A stretch of DNA of 64,000 bases from positions 1 to 64,000 of the forward strand of contig JAIOXN010000002.1 in the NCBI GenBank assembly GCA_021741585.1, written 5' to 3'. A program made the position numbers and the translations under genes. This document shows positions 38,650 to 48,056 of the stretch, in pieces. Within the stretch, counting starts at the first letter, position 1; each line of letters begins with the position of its first letter. The notes under the pieces are model-generated. The model did no database searches, had not been told where the DNA came from, and was given only the letters and a program-made list of their open reading frames with translations. The DNA is from Aquiluna sp. Its GTDB lineage: Bacteria; Actinomycetota; Actinomycetes; Actinomycetales; Microbacteriaceae.

Positions 38650-40863
38650 TTACTCAGAAGCCTCTTCGCCGCCCTCAACAACTGGAGAAAGCGAAAGCTT
38701 GCCACGGTCATCAACCTTGGTGATTTCAACCTGGATCTTCTGGCCGACAGAAAGAATGTCTTCGACATTCTCAACGCGCTTGCCACCGGAGATCTTCTTT
38801 AGCTCAGAGACGTGCAATAGCCCGTCTTTACCTGGCATCAAGGAGATGAATGCTCCGAAGGTTGCTAGCTTCACAACGGTTCCTAGGAAACGCTCACCGA
38901 TCTCTGGAACGTGAGGGTTAGCAATCGCGTTGATTGCTGCCTTCGCGGCATCAGCAGACTCACCATTGGTTGCACCAATGTAGACGGTTCCGTCATCTTC
39001 GATTGAGATGTCGGCGCCGGTGTCTTCCTGAATCTGGTTGATCATCTTGCCCTTTGGACCAATAACCTCACCGATCTTGTCGATTGGGATCTTCACTGCA
39101 ATCACGCGAGGTGCGAACTTCGAAAGCTCGTCTGGCTCGTCGATCGCCTCGTTCATGATCTCAAGGATGTAGGTTCTGGCTTCCTTGGCCTGAGTTAGCG
39201 CACCAGCTAGAACCGAAGCAGGAATTCCATCCAACTTGGTGTCCAACTGAATGGCGGTAACAAAGTTTGAGGTTCCAGCAACCTTGAAGTCCATGTCGCC
39301 AAGAGCATCCTCGGCACCCAAGATGTCGGTTAGGGCTGCGTACTGCACCTTGCCGTCAACAGTGTCGGAGATTAGACCCATTGCGATACCAGCAACTGGT
39401 GCGCGAAGTGGCACACCTGCGTTTAGTAGTGACAGGGTCGATGCACAAACAGAACCCATTGAGGTTGAACCGTTTGATGAAAGCGCCTCTGAAACCTGGC
39501 GGATTGCGTATGGGAAGTCCTCGCGGGATGGCAGAACTGGAACCAAAGCGCGCTCTGCAAGAGCACCGTGACCAATTTCACGACGCTTTGGTGAACCAAC
39601 ACGACCGGTCTCTCCAGTTGAATAAGGAGGGAAGTTGTAGTGGTGCATGTAGCGCTTTGAAGTCTCTGGAGTCAGAGCGTCAAGCTGCTGCTCCATCTTT
39701 AGCATGTTCAAAGTGGTGACACCAAGGATCTGAGTCTCGCCTCTCTGGAAGATTGCCGAACCGTGGGTGCGAGGAATAACTGCAACCTCTGCATCCAAAG
39801 CACGAATGTCGCGAAGGCCGCGGCCATCGATACGGATGCCTTCTTTTAGAACGCGAGTACGCATTACCTTCTTGGTTACAGACTTATAAGCCGCAGAGAA
39901 CTGAAGCATCTGCTCTTCAGACAAAGTCGCAGCAAGCTGCTCCCTTACCTTTGCCTTGAGTGCATCGTCGGCTTCCTGGCGAGCCTGCTTGTCAGCGATC
40001 TGGTAAACACCAGAAAGCTCAGCACCAGCTGCAGCCTCAACCGCTGAGAAAACTTCATCGGTGTAAGGCAAGAACACTGGATACTCTGCGGTTGGCTTTG
40101 CAGCAACCTTGGCTAGCTCGCTCTGAGCGCGGACCAATTCCTTGATGAATGGCTTTGAAGCCTCGAGGCCCTGGGCAACGATCTCCTCGGTAGGTGCAAT
40201 TGCGCCACCGGCGATTAGGTCCCAGCTAACTTCAGTAGCCTCGGCCTCAACCATCATGATTGCGACATCTTCTTTGCCATCTTCGATGACAACGCGACCT
40301 GCAACAACCATGTCAAACACAGCGTTTGCAAGCTGTGAGTGCTTAGGGAATGCAACCCACTGGCCATCGATTAGTGCAACGCGGACACCGGCAACTGGGC
40401 CAGAGAATGGCAAGCCAGCAAGCTGAGTTGACATTGAAGCTGCGTTGATTGCAACCACGTCGTAAAGCTCATCAGGCTCGATTGACATTACTGTCACAAC
40501 TACCTGGATCTCGTTGCGCAAGCCATCAACGAATGATGGACGCAATGGGCGGTCAATCAAACGAGCAGCAAGGATTGCTGCGGTTGATGGGCGACCCTCG
40601 CGACGGAAGAATGAACCTGGAATCTTTCCAGCTGCATACATGCGCTCTTCAACGTCGATGGTTAGTGGGAAGAAGTCGAACTGGTCTTTTGGCTGCTTCG
40701 ATGCCGAAGTTGCCGAGAAGAGCATTGTCTCTTCGTCGATATAGACGGCAGCTGCACCAGCAGCCTGCTGAGCTAGTCGCCCAGTTTCAAAGCGAATAAC
40801 GCGCTTGCCGTGTTTTCCATTGTCAATAATTGCTTCTGCGAATTTAATTTCTGGGCCTTCCAT
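38650..40863 (-). CDS. pnp: Polyribonucleotide nucleotidyltransferase (PNPase)
   Basis: Phosphorolytic 3'-5' exoribonuclease. 737 aa: two RNase PH domains (about 10-150 and 330-545), a helical linker, a KH domain (about 598-655, [20 protein letters not shown]) and an S1 domain (about 665-730). Start ATG at 40863 has a GAGGAGGGG site. The leader upstream carries several hairpins (see 40892-40995). An actinobacteria-type enzyme may also make ppGpp (GPSI), not testable here. Confidence 0.96.
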   Translation of the reverse strand: MEGPEIKFAEAIIDNGKHGKRVIRFETGRLAQQAAGAAAVYIDEETMLFSATSASKQPKDQFDFFPLTIDVEERMYAAGKIPGSFFRREGRPSTAAILAARLIDRPLRPSFVDGLRNEIQVVVTVMSIEPDELYDVVAINAASMSTQLAGLPFSGPVAGVRVALIDGQWVAFPKHSQLANAVFDMVVAGRVVIEDGKEDVAIMMVEAEATEVSWDLIAGGAIAPTEEIVAQGLEASKPFIKELVRAQSELAKVAAKPTAEYPVFLPYTDEVFSAVEAAAGAELSGVYQIADKQARQEADDALKAKVREQLAATLSEEQMLQFSAAYKSVTKKVMRTRVLKEGIRIDGRGLRDIRALDAEVAVIPRTHGSAIFQRGETQILGVTTLNMLKMEQQLDALTPETSKRYMHHYNFPPYSTGETGRVGSPKRREIGHGALAERALVPVLPSREDFPYAIRQVSEALSSNGSTSMGSVCASTLSLLNAGVPLRAPVAGIAMGLISDTVDGKVQYAALTDILGAEDALGDMDFKVAGTSNFVTAIQLDTKLDGIPASVLAGALTQAKEARTYILEIMNEAIDEPDELSKFAPRVIAVKIPIDKIGEVIGPKGKMINQIQEDTGADISIEDDGTVYIGATNGESADAAKAAINAIANPHVPEIGERFLGTVVKLATFGAFISLMPGKDGLLHVSELKKISGGKRVENVEDILSVGQKIQVEITKVDDRGKLSLSPVVEGGEEASE

Positions 40864-40891
40864 GGCCCCTCCTCTTTATTTCTGCGCACGC

Positions 40892-40918
40892 AAAAAACCC
40901 ACTTTGCAACTGCAAAGT
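40892..40918 (-). terminator. Terminator-like hairpin in the pnp leader (proximal)
   Basis: On the minus strand ACTTTGCA/TGCAAAGT (8 bp, 2-nt loop; or 7 bp with 4-nt loop) followed by GGG and six T. It lies 28 nt before the pnp ATG. It may be an attenuator or an RNase cleavage hairpin for PNPase autoregulation. Confidence 0.5.
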
Positions 40919-40971
40919 TTTGTCGCATGCTGGAGCCAGGCCTAACCTGGATTGAAGTGCCGATCGTCAGT

Positions 40972-40995
40972 AAAAAAACCTGGGAGAGGTCCCAG
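40972..40995 (-). terminator. Intrinsic terminator-like hairpin between rpsO and pnp (distal)
   Basis: On the minus strand CTGGGA/TCCCAG (6 bp, CCTC loop) then G and seven T. It is a good intrinsic terminator by shape, about 80 nt downstream of the rpsO terminator and 109 nt before pnp. Confidence 0.6.
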
Positions 40996-41073
40996 AATCT
41001 TCCACCGAGGATCCGCCTTGCAATACTCCTATTCATAGCCTAACAACTGATAGGCAAAATACCTAGAAACAAG

Positions 41074-41095
41074 AAAACCCCCGGCATGCCGGGGG
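41074..41095 (-). terminator. rpsO intrinsic terminator
   Basis: Minus strand CCCCCGG/CCGGGGG with a CATG loop, followed by TTTT. It starts 17 nt after the rpsO stop. The stem is self-complementary. Confidence 0.75.
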
Positions 41096-41111
41096 TAATC
41101 AAGAAAGTCCG

Positions 41112-41381
41112 TTATCGACGAAGACCTAGGCGCTCAATGAGCTTGCGGTAGCGATCAATGTCAACCTGCTGTAGGTATCCAAGAAGGCGACGACGCTGAC
41201 CAACCATAAGCAACAGTCCACGACGTGAGTGGTGGTCGTGCTTGTGGTCTTTTAGGTGCTCGGTTAGGTCCAAGATGCGGCGGCTCAGCACTGCAATCTG
41301 TACCTCAGGAGAACCGGTGTCACCCTTTGAGGTGGCATATTCTTCGATGATTTGGGTCTTTACCTTTGGGTCTAGAGCCAT
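41112..41381 (-). CDS. rpsO: 30S ribosomal protein S15
   Basis: 89 aa, binds 16S central domain. Conserved [38 protein letters not shown] and [18 protein letters not shown] site precedes the ATG. Possible S15 leader hairpin upstream. Standard ribF..rpsO-pnp order, with a DUF805 gene inserted. Confidence 0.97.
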   Translation of the reverse strand: MALDPKVKTQIIEEYATSKGDTGSPEVQIAVLSRRILDLTEHLKDHKHDHHSRRGLLLMVGQRRRLLGYLQQVDIDRYRKLIERLGLRR

Positions 41382-41409
41382 TTGCTGATCCTTTCATCCG
41401 CTGCGCGGC

Positions 41410-41432
41410 GCCAAAAACACTGTGCTTTTGGC
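41410..41432 (-). promoter_or_regulatory. Stem-loop in the rpsO leader
   Basis: GCCAAAA/TTTTGGC (7 bp; a short CAC/GTG pairing can extend it) about 30-50 nt before rpsO. S15 often represses its own mRNA through leader structures; this is a candidate for that, but S15 leader classes share no simple sequence I can match. Confidence 0.35.
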
Positions 41433-41494
41433 TCTCTTTATCCGCGGCCGTTACACGGCAACCTGAGAAGTCTAGTGAAAAAACTAGATTCTGG

Positions 41495-42061
41495 CTAGGC
41501 GGTGGTGCCTTCTTCTAGTGGAGAAAGCGGTTCTGGCTCAACATATTTATTGCCGTCATAGAAACTCTTTGACTGACGAAGTGCGAAAACCAAAAACACA
41601 ACAAATACCAAGGCAAATAGGGCGAAGATTGGAATTCCAAGGAAAACGATCGTCATCAGCTGCTGCGAGGTGAGCTCGTTGCCGGTTGAAGTTGCCAAAA
41701 TCGCGATGATTCCGAAGCCGGCAAAAATTGCATACAAAAACGGAACGATCTGCATCAAAAGCCACTTTGCACTGAAGCCGGCATCGTGGAAACGTCTAGC
41801 TGACATCGAAAGATTTGGAATGAAGAGCAGAAGCGAAACCAAATTCGAAATTGGGGTCTGGACAGAAAGCATTCCGTCGAGATTCTGCATCCAGTCACCG
41901 GTCATTGGCTGGGCGCGCCAAATCGAACTTTCAATTGTGCTAACCACCAACGAAAGCAAGATGTTGAATAGCACCCAATACCAAAACTCGGAACGGGAAG
42001 CCTTGCCCTTGAAGTTGAAATAGTTCTTAAAACCGCTCTTTACTGCATCTACAAAAGTCAT
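41495..42061 (-). CDS. DUF805 membrane protein
   Basis: 188 aa. Family start FKNYFNFKGKASRSEFWYWVLFN, then membrane helices around 25-45, 75-90, 105-125 and 140-160, and RRFHDAGFSAKWLLM, a DUF805 hallmark. Function unknown. ATG has TAGGCT 6 nt upstream, overlapping the ribF stop codon. No strong terminator is visible after the stop, only a weak TCTAGT/ACTAGA repeat at about 41472-41489. Confidence 0.85.
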   Translation of the reverse strand: MTFVDAVKSGFKNYFNFKGKASRSEFWYWVLFNILLSLVVSTIESSIWRAQPMTGDWMQNLDGMLSVQTPISNLVSLLLFIPNLSMSARRFHDAGFSAKWLLMQIVPFLYAIFAGFGIIAILATSTGNELTSQQLMTIVFLGIPIFALFALVFVVFLVFALRQSKSFYDGNKYVEPEPLSPLEEGTTA

Positions 42062-42067
42062 GATTTG

Positions 42068-42073
42068 AGCCTA
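42068..42073 (-). promoter_or_regulatory. DUF805 gene -10, leaderless geometry
   Basis: TAGGCT, whose first three bases are the ribF stop TAG, then CAAATC and the ATG. Confidence 0.5.
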
Positions 42074-42997
42074 CTCCCCCAAAATCTTGGATGCTTGGGC
42101 AACATCTTTGCCGATTTGCTCAACCAAAGCTTCAAGCGAATCGAATTTTTGCCAACCACGCACCTGGTCGACAAATTCACACTCCACAATTTGCCCATAG
42201 AGATCAAGGTCATCCCGGCCGATGACGTGAGATTCGAGCAATCTAGGCACCTCGCCAACGCTGTCATTGGTGCCAACGGAGTGAGCCGCTGGGTAGCGCA
42301 CGCCCTCTGCTGTCAGATAGCCAGCATAAATTCCGTCTGCCGGAAGCAGCCCCTCACTATCTCGAGAAAGGTTCGCGGTTGGAAACCCAAGCGTGCGACC
42401 AAGCTTGCGACCGTGTTCAACCTCACCTCTGACGACATGATTTCTCCCCAAAAGCAATGCGGCAGCCGAAACATTTCCTGATTCCAGGAGCTTGCGAATC
42501 TGCGTGCTTGAAATCCGAGAATCTCCAACCAAAACATTTGCGATCTCTCTGGCGCGAAAGCCAAACTCTGGGCCAAAGTTTCTTAGGTCATCAATAGTGC
42601 CAAGACCTTTGGCACCAAAGGTGAAATCCTCACCAACAAAAACCATTTGGGCGCCAAGGGTTGCGATGTAGCGCTCTATGAATTCCTTGGGGCTGAGGCT
42701 TGCCAGGGCTTGATTGAACTCAAGCGTCATCAAAACATCTACGCCTACTGATTCCACCAGCTCTGATTTTTGCTTTGGTCCCACAATCTCCGCAGGGCAA
42801 TTCTGGGGATCAAACAGCGCTTTCGGGTTCTTATCGAAGGTGATTGCAATCGAACCAAGTGCAGACTCTTCGCAGTATTCCACCAGCTCATGGAGTAATT
42901 GCCTGTGACCCAGGTGCAGACCATCAAACTTTCCAATGGCAACGGCAGAACCAGGAAAACCCTCGGGAAGCCCAGTTGGGTCAGTTATTTCGTGCAT
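42071..42997 (-). CDS. ribF: Bifunctional riboflavin kinase / FAD synthetase
   Basis: Makes FMN and FAD. 308 aa. N-terminal adenylyltransferase domain with GKFDGLHLGHRQLL at 23-36 and SSTQIRKLLESG near 160; C-terminal riboflavin kinase domain with GRTLGFPTANL near 200. ATG at 42997 overlaps the upstream membrane-protein gene by 17 nt. Confidence 0.96.
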   Translation of the reverse strand: MHEITDPTGLPEGFPGSAVAIGKFDGLHLGHRQLLHELVEYCEESALGSIAITFDKNPKALFDPQNCPAEIVGPKQKSELVESVGVDVLMTLEFNQALASLSPKEFIERYIATLGAQMVFVGEDFTFGAKGLGTIDDLRNFGPEFGFRAREIANVLVGDSRISSTQIRKLLESGNVSAAALLLGRNHVVRGEVEHGRKLGRTLGFPTANLSRDSEGLLPADGIYAGYLTAEGVRYPAAHSVGTNDSVGEVPRLLESHVIGRDDLDLYGQIVECEFVDQVRGWQKFDSLEALVEQIGKDVAQASKILGE

Positions 42998-43376
42998 TAG
43001 TCCGTCGCATCCAAATCAATCCCAAAATCGGGAGCGCTAAAGGTATGAAGCCATATCCAATTCCGAACTGAGACCACACCGAAGGATGGGCGAATAAATC
43101 CGGGGCAACAAGGCTCAAAAAGCCGACCAGCAAGACGCCGGATAGTTCAAATAATAAAGTTCCGAAGGCAATTTTCTGCCAGCGAACTCCGCTTCTTGAA
43201 AGGGCCACTGCCGCAAGAATGTAGACAAGAGCAGAGATCGCAGAGAGTGAGTAGGCCAAAGGTGCTTCGTCAAAACGCCTGAGCAGTTGGTAAATCGCTC
43301 TTGCGCTAGCTGAGAGCGCAAAGACACCGTATACGGCAATAAGCAGCCTGCCGACGCCCAGATTGGATTTACTCAC
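42981..43376 (-). CDS. Small membrane protein, unknown (between truB and ribF)
   Basis: 131 aa with four predicted membrane helices: LLIAVYGVFALSASARAIY, SLSAISALVYILAAVALS, LLFELSGVLLVGFLSLVAP and YGFIPLALPILGLIWM. Ends with a basic tail RRTNARNN. I recognise no family. GTG start at 43376 has TAACCT 6 nt upstream. It overlaps ribF by 17 nt. Neighbour on the other side is a second small membrane protein. Confidence 0.7.
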   Translation of the reverse strand: MSKSNLGVGRLLIAVYGVFALSASARAIYQLLRRFDEAPLAYSLSAISALVYILAAVALSRSGVRWQKIAFGTLLFELSGVLLVGFLSLVAPDLFAHPSVWSQFGIGYGFIPLALPILGLIWMRRTNARNN

Positions 43377-43382
43377 CGCAAT

Positions 43383-43388
43383 AGGTTA
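43383..43388 (-). promoter_or_regulatory. -10 of the 131-aa membrane protein gene, leaderless geometry
   Basis: TAACCT, six bases (ATTGCG), then GTG at 43376. Confidence 0.5.
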
Positions 43389-43402
43389 CAACCACCCGAG
43401 TA

Positions 43403-43777
43403 TCAGAATTCCAGGACCTCACCGGTCCAAATTTGTCGCATTCGAACCAGCATCACCACAACAGTGAGTATCGCCGCACCCATCACAACCGTTGACCATT
43501 TGGATTTTTCAACCAGGGCCCAGAATGCACCACCAATTGGCACGACCAAAGCCACTAACAGATATCCAAAGAATTCCCAGGTGTCACCCACTGACGATTC
43601 GCCAAGAAGAAGAACTGTGATTGTTGCAACCAATTGCATCAACAGACCAAACTCTGAACCAATCACCAAAGCCAGCGAGAAGCCAGAGGGTTTTCTTCCG
43701 ATAAGACCCATTAGGACAAGCAGCAATCCAGCAAAAAGCCCATACCAAACCTGGGCCAAATACCACCACTCAAGCAT
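43403..43777 (-). CDS. Small membrane protein, unknown (after truB)
   Basis: 124 aa, four predicted membrane helices: VWYGLFAGLLLVLMGLIG, SLALVIGSEFGLLMQLVAT, FFGYLLVALVVPIGGAFWAL and WSTVVMGAAILTVVVMLV. Trp-rich N terminus MLEWWYLAQVWYG; short acidic end TGEVLEF. No family recognised. ATG overlaps the end of truB by 8 nt, so translation is coupled to it. Confidence 0.68.
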   Translation of the reverse strand: MLEWWYLAQVWYGLFAGLLLVLMGLIGRKPSGFSLALVIGSEFGLLMQLVATITVLLLGESSVGDTWEFFGYLLVALVVPIGGAFWALVEKSKWSTVVMGAAILTVVVMLVRMRQIWTGEVLEF

Positions 43778-44639
43778 TGGAGACCTCAGGAAAAACGCTC
43801 ACGGATTTGTAATCCCGGCCAGACTTTTCCAAAACCGCAACCAGGTTGCCAGCCGGATTTATCGCCACAACCATTTCCGGATCGCCGCTAGGAATTCTCT
43901 TTCCATGCCGCAAATCAATTTCATCTTGTTCAGATAGTCGGTGCTCAGGGTATAGAAGTTGCGCAGCCTGGGTTAGGTCTAAAACAGAAATCTCACCAGA
44001 AATCTTTGATGCCTGGTCGACGCTGTAGTTTCCAACCTTTGTTCTTTTCAGGGCAGTCAAGTGACCACCGACTCCAAGGTCTCCACCCAGGTCTCTAGCC
44101 AATGCTCGAATGTATGTTCCAGATGAACAATCAACAAGCACATCTAGGTCTAGAAATTCATCTACGGCGCGAGGTTCGGCAACTAATTCAAAACGTGAGA
44201 CTTTCACCGCTCTAGATTTGAGCTCTACGTCTTTGCCTTCTCGAACCAGGTCATATGCTCTTTTGCCGTCGACCTTGATTGCGCTAACACTGGATGGGGT
44301 TTGAAGAATGTCTCCGGTGAGTTTTTGAATTCCGGCCAAAACCTGATCGGCAGTTATTGCCGAGGCATCAATCACCTCAAGAGTCTCGCCATCGGCATCG
44401 TCTGTGACAGTAGTCATGCCAAGTCGGATAGTCGCAATATATTGCTTTGGCGCGCCAACTAGGAACTGCAGCAACTTGGTACCTGCATTCACGCCAAGCA
44501 CCAAAAGCCCGGTCGCCATTGGATCCAAAGTTCCAGCATGGCCAATTTTTCTTGTCCCCAAAATGCCTCGAAGTTTTGCAACGGCATCGTGGCTGGTCCA
44601 GCCCTGTTCTTTATCAATCAGAACTAGCCCTTGGGGCAT
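43770..44639 (-). CDS. truB: tRNA pseudouridine(55) synthase
   Basis: Makes pseudouridine 55 in the T-loop of tRNAs. 289 aa. Catalytic Asp in GHAGTLDPMATGLL near residue 40; SSVSAIKVDGKRAYDLVREG near 120; a C-terminal PUA-like part with LRHGKRI near 245. Start overlaps the rbfA stop by one base. Confidence 0.95.
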   Translation of the reverse strand: MPQGLVLIDKEQGWTSHDAVAKLRGILGTRKIGHAGTLDPMATGLLVLGVNAGTKLLQFLVGAPKQYIATIRLGMTTVTDDADGETLEVIDASAITADQVLAGIQKLTGDILQTPSSVSAIKVDGKRAYDLVREGKDVELKSRAVKVSRFELVAEPRAVDEFLDLDVLVDCSSGTYIRALARDLGGDLGVGGHLTALKRTKVGNYSVDQASKISGEISVLDLTQAAQLLYPEHRLSEQDEIDLRHGKRIPSGDPEMVVAINPAGNLVAVLEKSGRDYKSVSVFPEVSNA

Positions 44640-45070
44640 TAGTCTTCCTGAACCTTTGGCTTGATGTATGGATCTGCATCACCGGCAGGCTTTGCTTTTT
44701 TGGCAAGCTTTTCGGTTTCGGCATCACGGCGTTTTGCCTCTGCTAGCAAATCAGCCAAGTTACCGGCAACCTCTGGCACCTCATCGAGAATTAGCTCGAT
44801 TGTCGGAGTGAGTCGAACGGTGAGATTGTGACCAATCTCACCTCGGATTCGACCTCGGTATTCCTCGAGAATTTCCTTGGTGCGCTCAAGTTCCTCTTCG
44901 CTACCAAAAACCGTGTAATACAGCTTTGCGTGAGCAAGATCAGGAGTGACGCGAACGTCGGTAATGGTCACAAACCCCAAGTCCGGGTCTTTTACAACCT
45001 TTTCCAGGGCTTGTGCAGCCAATACCTTGATTCGCTCACCTAGCTTGCGAGCTCTTGCGTGATCTACCAC
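44639..45070 (-). CDS. rbfA: Ribosome-binding factor A
   Basis: 30S maturation factor, 143 aa. KH-like fold with ARARKLGERIKVLAAQALEK and TITDVRVTPDLAHAKLYYTV. The C-terminal Lys/Pro-rich tail (about 112-143) is longer than in E. coli RbfA. Overlaps infB by one base. Confidence 0.94.
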   Translation of the reverse strand: MVDHARARKLGERIKVLAAQALEKVVKDPDLGFVTITDVRVTPDLAHAKLYYTVFGSEEELERTKEILEEYRGRIRGEIGHNLTVRLTPTIELILDEVPEVAGNLADLLAEAKRRDAETEKLAKKAKPAGDADPYIKPKVQED

Positions 45071-47700
45071 TAGGCCCTCGGCTTCTCGACCATCTCATAG
45101 GTCTCAATAACGTCATCAACGATTAGGTCGTTGAAATCGCTTAGGCCAATACCACACTCGTAGTCGGTCTTGACCTCGGTGGCGTCGTCCTTGAAGCGCT
45201 TTAGCGACTCAATCTTGAGGCCTTCCTTGATCATGACGCCATCGCGAAGCACTCTTGCAAGAGCGTTTCTGCGGATGAGTCCGGAGCGAACATAAGAACC
45301 TGCAATGGTGCCGAACTTGGAGGACTTGTAGATCTCGCGAACTTCCGCGGTACCCATTTGTTGCTCTTCGTACTCTGGCTTAAGCATTCCCTTAAGGGCG
45401 TTCTCGATGTCCTCAAGAGCGTTGTAGATGACGCTGTAGTGGCGAATGTCGACACCTTCGCGATCTGCGCGTTCCTTGGCCTTCTTGTCCGGACGGACGT
45501 TGAATCCAATGATGACCGCGGAGTCCACGGTTGCTAGGTTCACGTCAGACTCGGTAATCGCACCAACACCGCGGTGGATGATTCGAAGCTGAACTGAATC
45601 GTCAACTTCAATCTTGAGAAGCGAGTCCTCAAGTGCTTCAACAGCACCAGAAACGTCACCCTTGATAATCAAGTTGAGAGACTCAACCTTGCCGTCTTCA
45701 AGCGCCTTAGTGAAGTCCTCAAGCGATAGCTTCTTGCGAGTCTTTGCCAGTAGAGCGTTACGGTCAGCAGCCTCTCGCTTTTCAGCGATCTGGCGAGCCT
45801 GGCGCTCGTCTTCTGCCACCACGAAGGTGTCACCAGCACGAGGAACAGACTGCAGACCTAGAACCTGAACTGGTCTTGAAGGACCAGCCTCTGGAACCGC
45901 ATCGCCGTTCTCATCGAACATCGCACGAACTCGTCCGTGAGAAGAACCTGCGACAATCGCATCTCCAACGCGAAGGGTTCCCGACTGAATCAGAACGGTC
46001 GCAACTGAACCGCGACCCTTGTCCAGGTTCGCCTCAATTGCAACACCACGAGCGTCACGATCTGGGTTGGCACGCATATCCAATGCAGCATCTGCGGTTA
46101 GAAGAACAGCATCCAACAATTTGTCAATGCCCTGGTTCTTTAGAGCCGAGACGTTCACGAACATCACATCGCCACCGTATTCTTCGGCCACTAGGCCGAA
46201 TTCGGTGAGCTGCTGGCGGATCTTGTCTGGGTTAGCACCCTCTTTATCAACCTTGTTCACAGCAACCACGATTGGAACCTTGGCGGCCTGGGCGTGGTTC
46301 AGAGCCTCAACTGTCTGAGGCATCACACCATCGTCCGCGGCAACCACAAGTATTGCCAAGTCTGTTACCTGAGTACCACGGGCACGCATTGCGGTAAACG
46401 CTTCGTGACCTGGGGTGTCAATAAAGGTGATTGCGCGATCGATGCCTTCGTGCATGGTGTGCACCTGGTAAGCACCAATGTGCTGGGTGATTCCACCGGC
46501 TTCGCCGGCAACCACGTTTGCACTTCGGATCGAGTCCAAGAGCTTGGTCTTACCGTGGTCAACGTGACCCATAACGGTGACAACTGGAGGCCTTGCCTGC
46601 AGCAGTTCGTCGTCTTCGTCTTCGATACCGGTTGAGATATCCAAACCAAAGCCTTCAAACAGCTCGCGCTCTTCGTCCTCTGGCGAAACAACCTCGATCT
46701 TGTAACCAAGCTCCTCACCAAGAATCTGGAAGGTGTCCTCATCCAAGGATGCGGTTGCTGTAGCCATCTGGCCAAGGTGGAACAGAACGGTGATCAACTG
46801 ACCGGCATTTGCGCCAATCTTGTCGGCAAAGTCCTGAATCGATGCACCACGGCGCAAGCGAAGCACTGTCGTGCCATCGCCGTGTGGCACCATTGCGCCA
46901 CCTAGGCTCGGTGCTTCTCTTTGTTCGAATTCTTCTCTCTTGGTGCGCTTGGACTTGCGGGACTTGCCACGCGATCCACCCTTACCAAAAGCACCTGCTG
47001 TGCCGGCTCCACGGCCACCGCGACCAGCTGGTCCCGGACGTCCTGGAGCGCCACCTGCTGGCGGGCCAAAGCCACCACCGGCAGGTCTAGGTGCTCCAAA
47101 ACCAGTGCCACCAGGTCTTGGTGCTCCACCGGGACGTGGTGCGCCACCTGGTCTTGGTGCGCCAGTTTGTCCTGGACGACCAGGTGCTCCACCTGGTCTT
47201 GGTGCGCCACCGGGCCTTGGGCCACGGCCCATGCCCTGGTTGGATGCAAAAGGATTATTGCCAGGTCTTGCCATTGGGCGTGGGATGCCCATGCCCTGGT
47301 TTGATGAGAATGGGTTGTTTCCTGGTCTTGGAGTGCCCAGCATTGACGCTGCAGAAGCCGCGGCAGAGGCCGCTGGCGATGCAGGGACAGCAGGGGTTTC
47401 GGCAACTGGCGCAGCAGGTGCCGCTGGGGCAGGTGCCGCAGGCGCTTCGGCTACTGGAGTCGGTGCTGTTGGGTCGGCAGGCTTTGGGCTCGGTGCCGCA
47501 GGCTTTTCGGCCTTTGGTTCAGCCTTTTTAGCCGGCTTCTCAACCTTTGGAAAGGCGCCGCGAAGTTTTGCCGCTACCGGCGGCGTGATGGTTGATGAAC
47601 CACCCTTGACATACTCCCCAAGCTCTTCGAGCTTGGACAATGCCACTTTGGTGTCGATGCCAAGTTCTTTGGCTATGTCGTATACGCGTGGAAGCGCCAC
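45070..47700 (-). CDS. infB: Translation initiation factor IF-2
   Basis: GTPase delivering initiator tRNA. 876 aa. IF2-N subdomain (1-50, [20 protein letters not shown]), a Lys/Pro/Ala-rich linker (55-120), a Gly/Pro/Arg-rich repeat (about 121-235), a basic patch, a second IF2-N (about 275-345), then the G domain: GHVDHGKT 378-385, DTPGHEAF and NKVDKEG. Domains II-IV and the C terminus are intact. GTG at 47700 with AGGAG 6 nt upstream. A GC hairpin (47715-47728) sits just before the ribosome site. Confidence 0.97.
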   Translation of the reverse strand: MALPRVYDIAKELGIDTKVALSKLEELGEYVKGGSSTITPPVAAKLRGAFPKVEKPAKKAEPKAEKPAAPSPKPADPTAPTPVAEAPAAPAPAAPAAPVAETPAVPASPAASAAASAASMLGTPRPGNNPFSSNQGMGIPRPMARPGNNPFASNQGMGRGPRPGGAPRPGGAPGRPGQTGAPRPGGAPRPGGAPRPGGTGFGAPRPAGGGFGPPAGGAPGRPGPAGRGGRGAGTAGAFGKGGSRGKSRKSKRTKREEFEQREAPSLGGAMVPHGDGTTVLRLRRGASIQDFADKIGANAGQLITVLFHLGQMATATASLDEDTFQILGEELGYKIEVVSPEDEERELFEGFGLDISTGIEDEDDELLQARPPVVTVMGHVDHGKTKLLDSIRSANVVAGEAGGITQHIGAYQVHTMHEGIDRAITFIDTPGHEAFTAMRARGTQVTDLAILVVAADDGVMPQTVEALNHAQAAKVPIVVAVNKVDKEGANPDKIRQQLTEFGLVAEEYGGDVMFVNVSALKNQGIDKLLDAVLLTADAALDMRANPDRDARGVAIEANLDKGRGSVATVLIQSGTLRVGDAIVAGSSHGRVRAMFDENGDAVPEAGPSRPVQVLGLQSVPRAGDTFVVAEDERQARQIAEKREAADRNALLAKTRKKLSLEDFTKALEDGKVESLNLIIKGDVSGAVEALEDSLLKIEVDDSVQLRIIHRGVGAITESDVNLATVDSAVIIGFNVRPDKKAKERADREGVDIRHYSVIYNALEDIENALKGMLKPEYEEQQMGTAEVREIYKSSKFGTIAGSYVRSGLIRRNALARVLRDGVMIKEGLKIESLKRFKDDATEVKTDYECGIGLSDFNDLIVDDVIETYEMVEKPRA
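46996..47322 (-). repeat. Coding repeat: Pro-Arg-Pro-Gly-Gly-Ala-rich segment of IF-2
   Basis: Residues about 127-235 of IF-2. Two copies of NNPF(S/A)SNQGMG come first, then about five APRPGG units, then RGG-type glycine/arginine residues. The DNA shows it as repeated CACCAGGTCTTGGTGC-like blocks. This low-complexity linker is typical of actinobacterial IF-2 and explains a long spurious open frame on the opposite strand. Confidence 0.8.
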
Positions 47701-47714
47701 TTATTTCTCCTGTC

Positions 47715-47728
47715 CGGGGCCAACCCCG
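47715..47728 (-). promoter_or_regulatory. GC stem-loop before the infB ribosome site
   Basis: CGGGG/CCCCG, 4-nt loop, ending 3 nt before AGGAG (47707-47711). It could tune infB translation or be an RNase site. No T-tract, so not a terminator. Confidence 0.3.
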
Positions 47729-47799
47729 ATCAGGGTAGGCCTTACTGCTGAGCGAATCTCATTTCGAGGAACTCATATTGTTGCCAGCATGTTTTCTGC

Positions 47800-48030
47800 C
47801 TATTTCTCTAACCATTGCTCGAAGGCGACCAAATCGGTTGCTCCCAAGGCTCTTTGAAAACCTTTTCTCTCCAAAACTAATTTGGCGCATCCTTCGTGAA
47901 ACCAGGCCCCTCGGCCAGGATTCCGACCAGACTCATCAATCAAGATGGAGCCGGATTGGAGGGTTGCTCTAATCAGATTCTGTTGAGAATCGCACTGGCG
48001 ACAGCCGATGCAGGTTCGTTGTGGTTCCAT
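47800..48030 (-). CDS. YlxR family RNA-binding protein
   Basis: About 76 aa of the YlxR (DUF448) family, found between nusA and infB in most bacteria. RTCIGCRQCDSQQNLIRATL and RNPGRGAWFHEGCAKLVL are family blocks. I choose ATG at 48030 (MEPQRTCIGC), where relatives begin; a GTG at 48045 would add five residues. About 100 nt separate it from infB. Confidence 0.85.
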   Translation of the reverse strand: MEPQRTCIGCRQCDSQQNLIRATLQSGSILIDESGRNPGRGAWFHEGCAKLVLERKGFQRALGATDLVAFEQWLEK

Positions 48031-48056
48031 TCTAAGCCCAACCACCTAATTTGTAA

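Noticed and set aside
41472-41489. TCTAGT/ACTAGA repeat after the DUF805 gene as a terminator
   Set aside because: The A/T-tract is inside the loop rather than after the stem; stem only 6 bp.
42071-42481. Plus-strand open frame opposite ribF and similar antisense frames (7467-7784, 39251-39719, 49707-50013, 62799-63309)
   Set aside because: Each lies opposite a confidently assigned gene and shows no domain or ribosome site.
46996-47322. Regular repeats suggesting a CRISPR array or minisatellite
   Set aside because: Unit length is multiples of 3 and the units encode APRPGG peptide repeats in IF-2; there are no spacers.
46871-47857. Long plus-strand open frame (328 codons) opposite infB
   Set aside because: It is a shadow of the GC-rich repetitive linker of IF-2: composition is Pro/Gly/Ala low complexity and the opposite strand encodes a complete IF-2.
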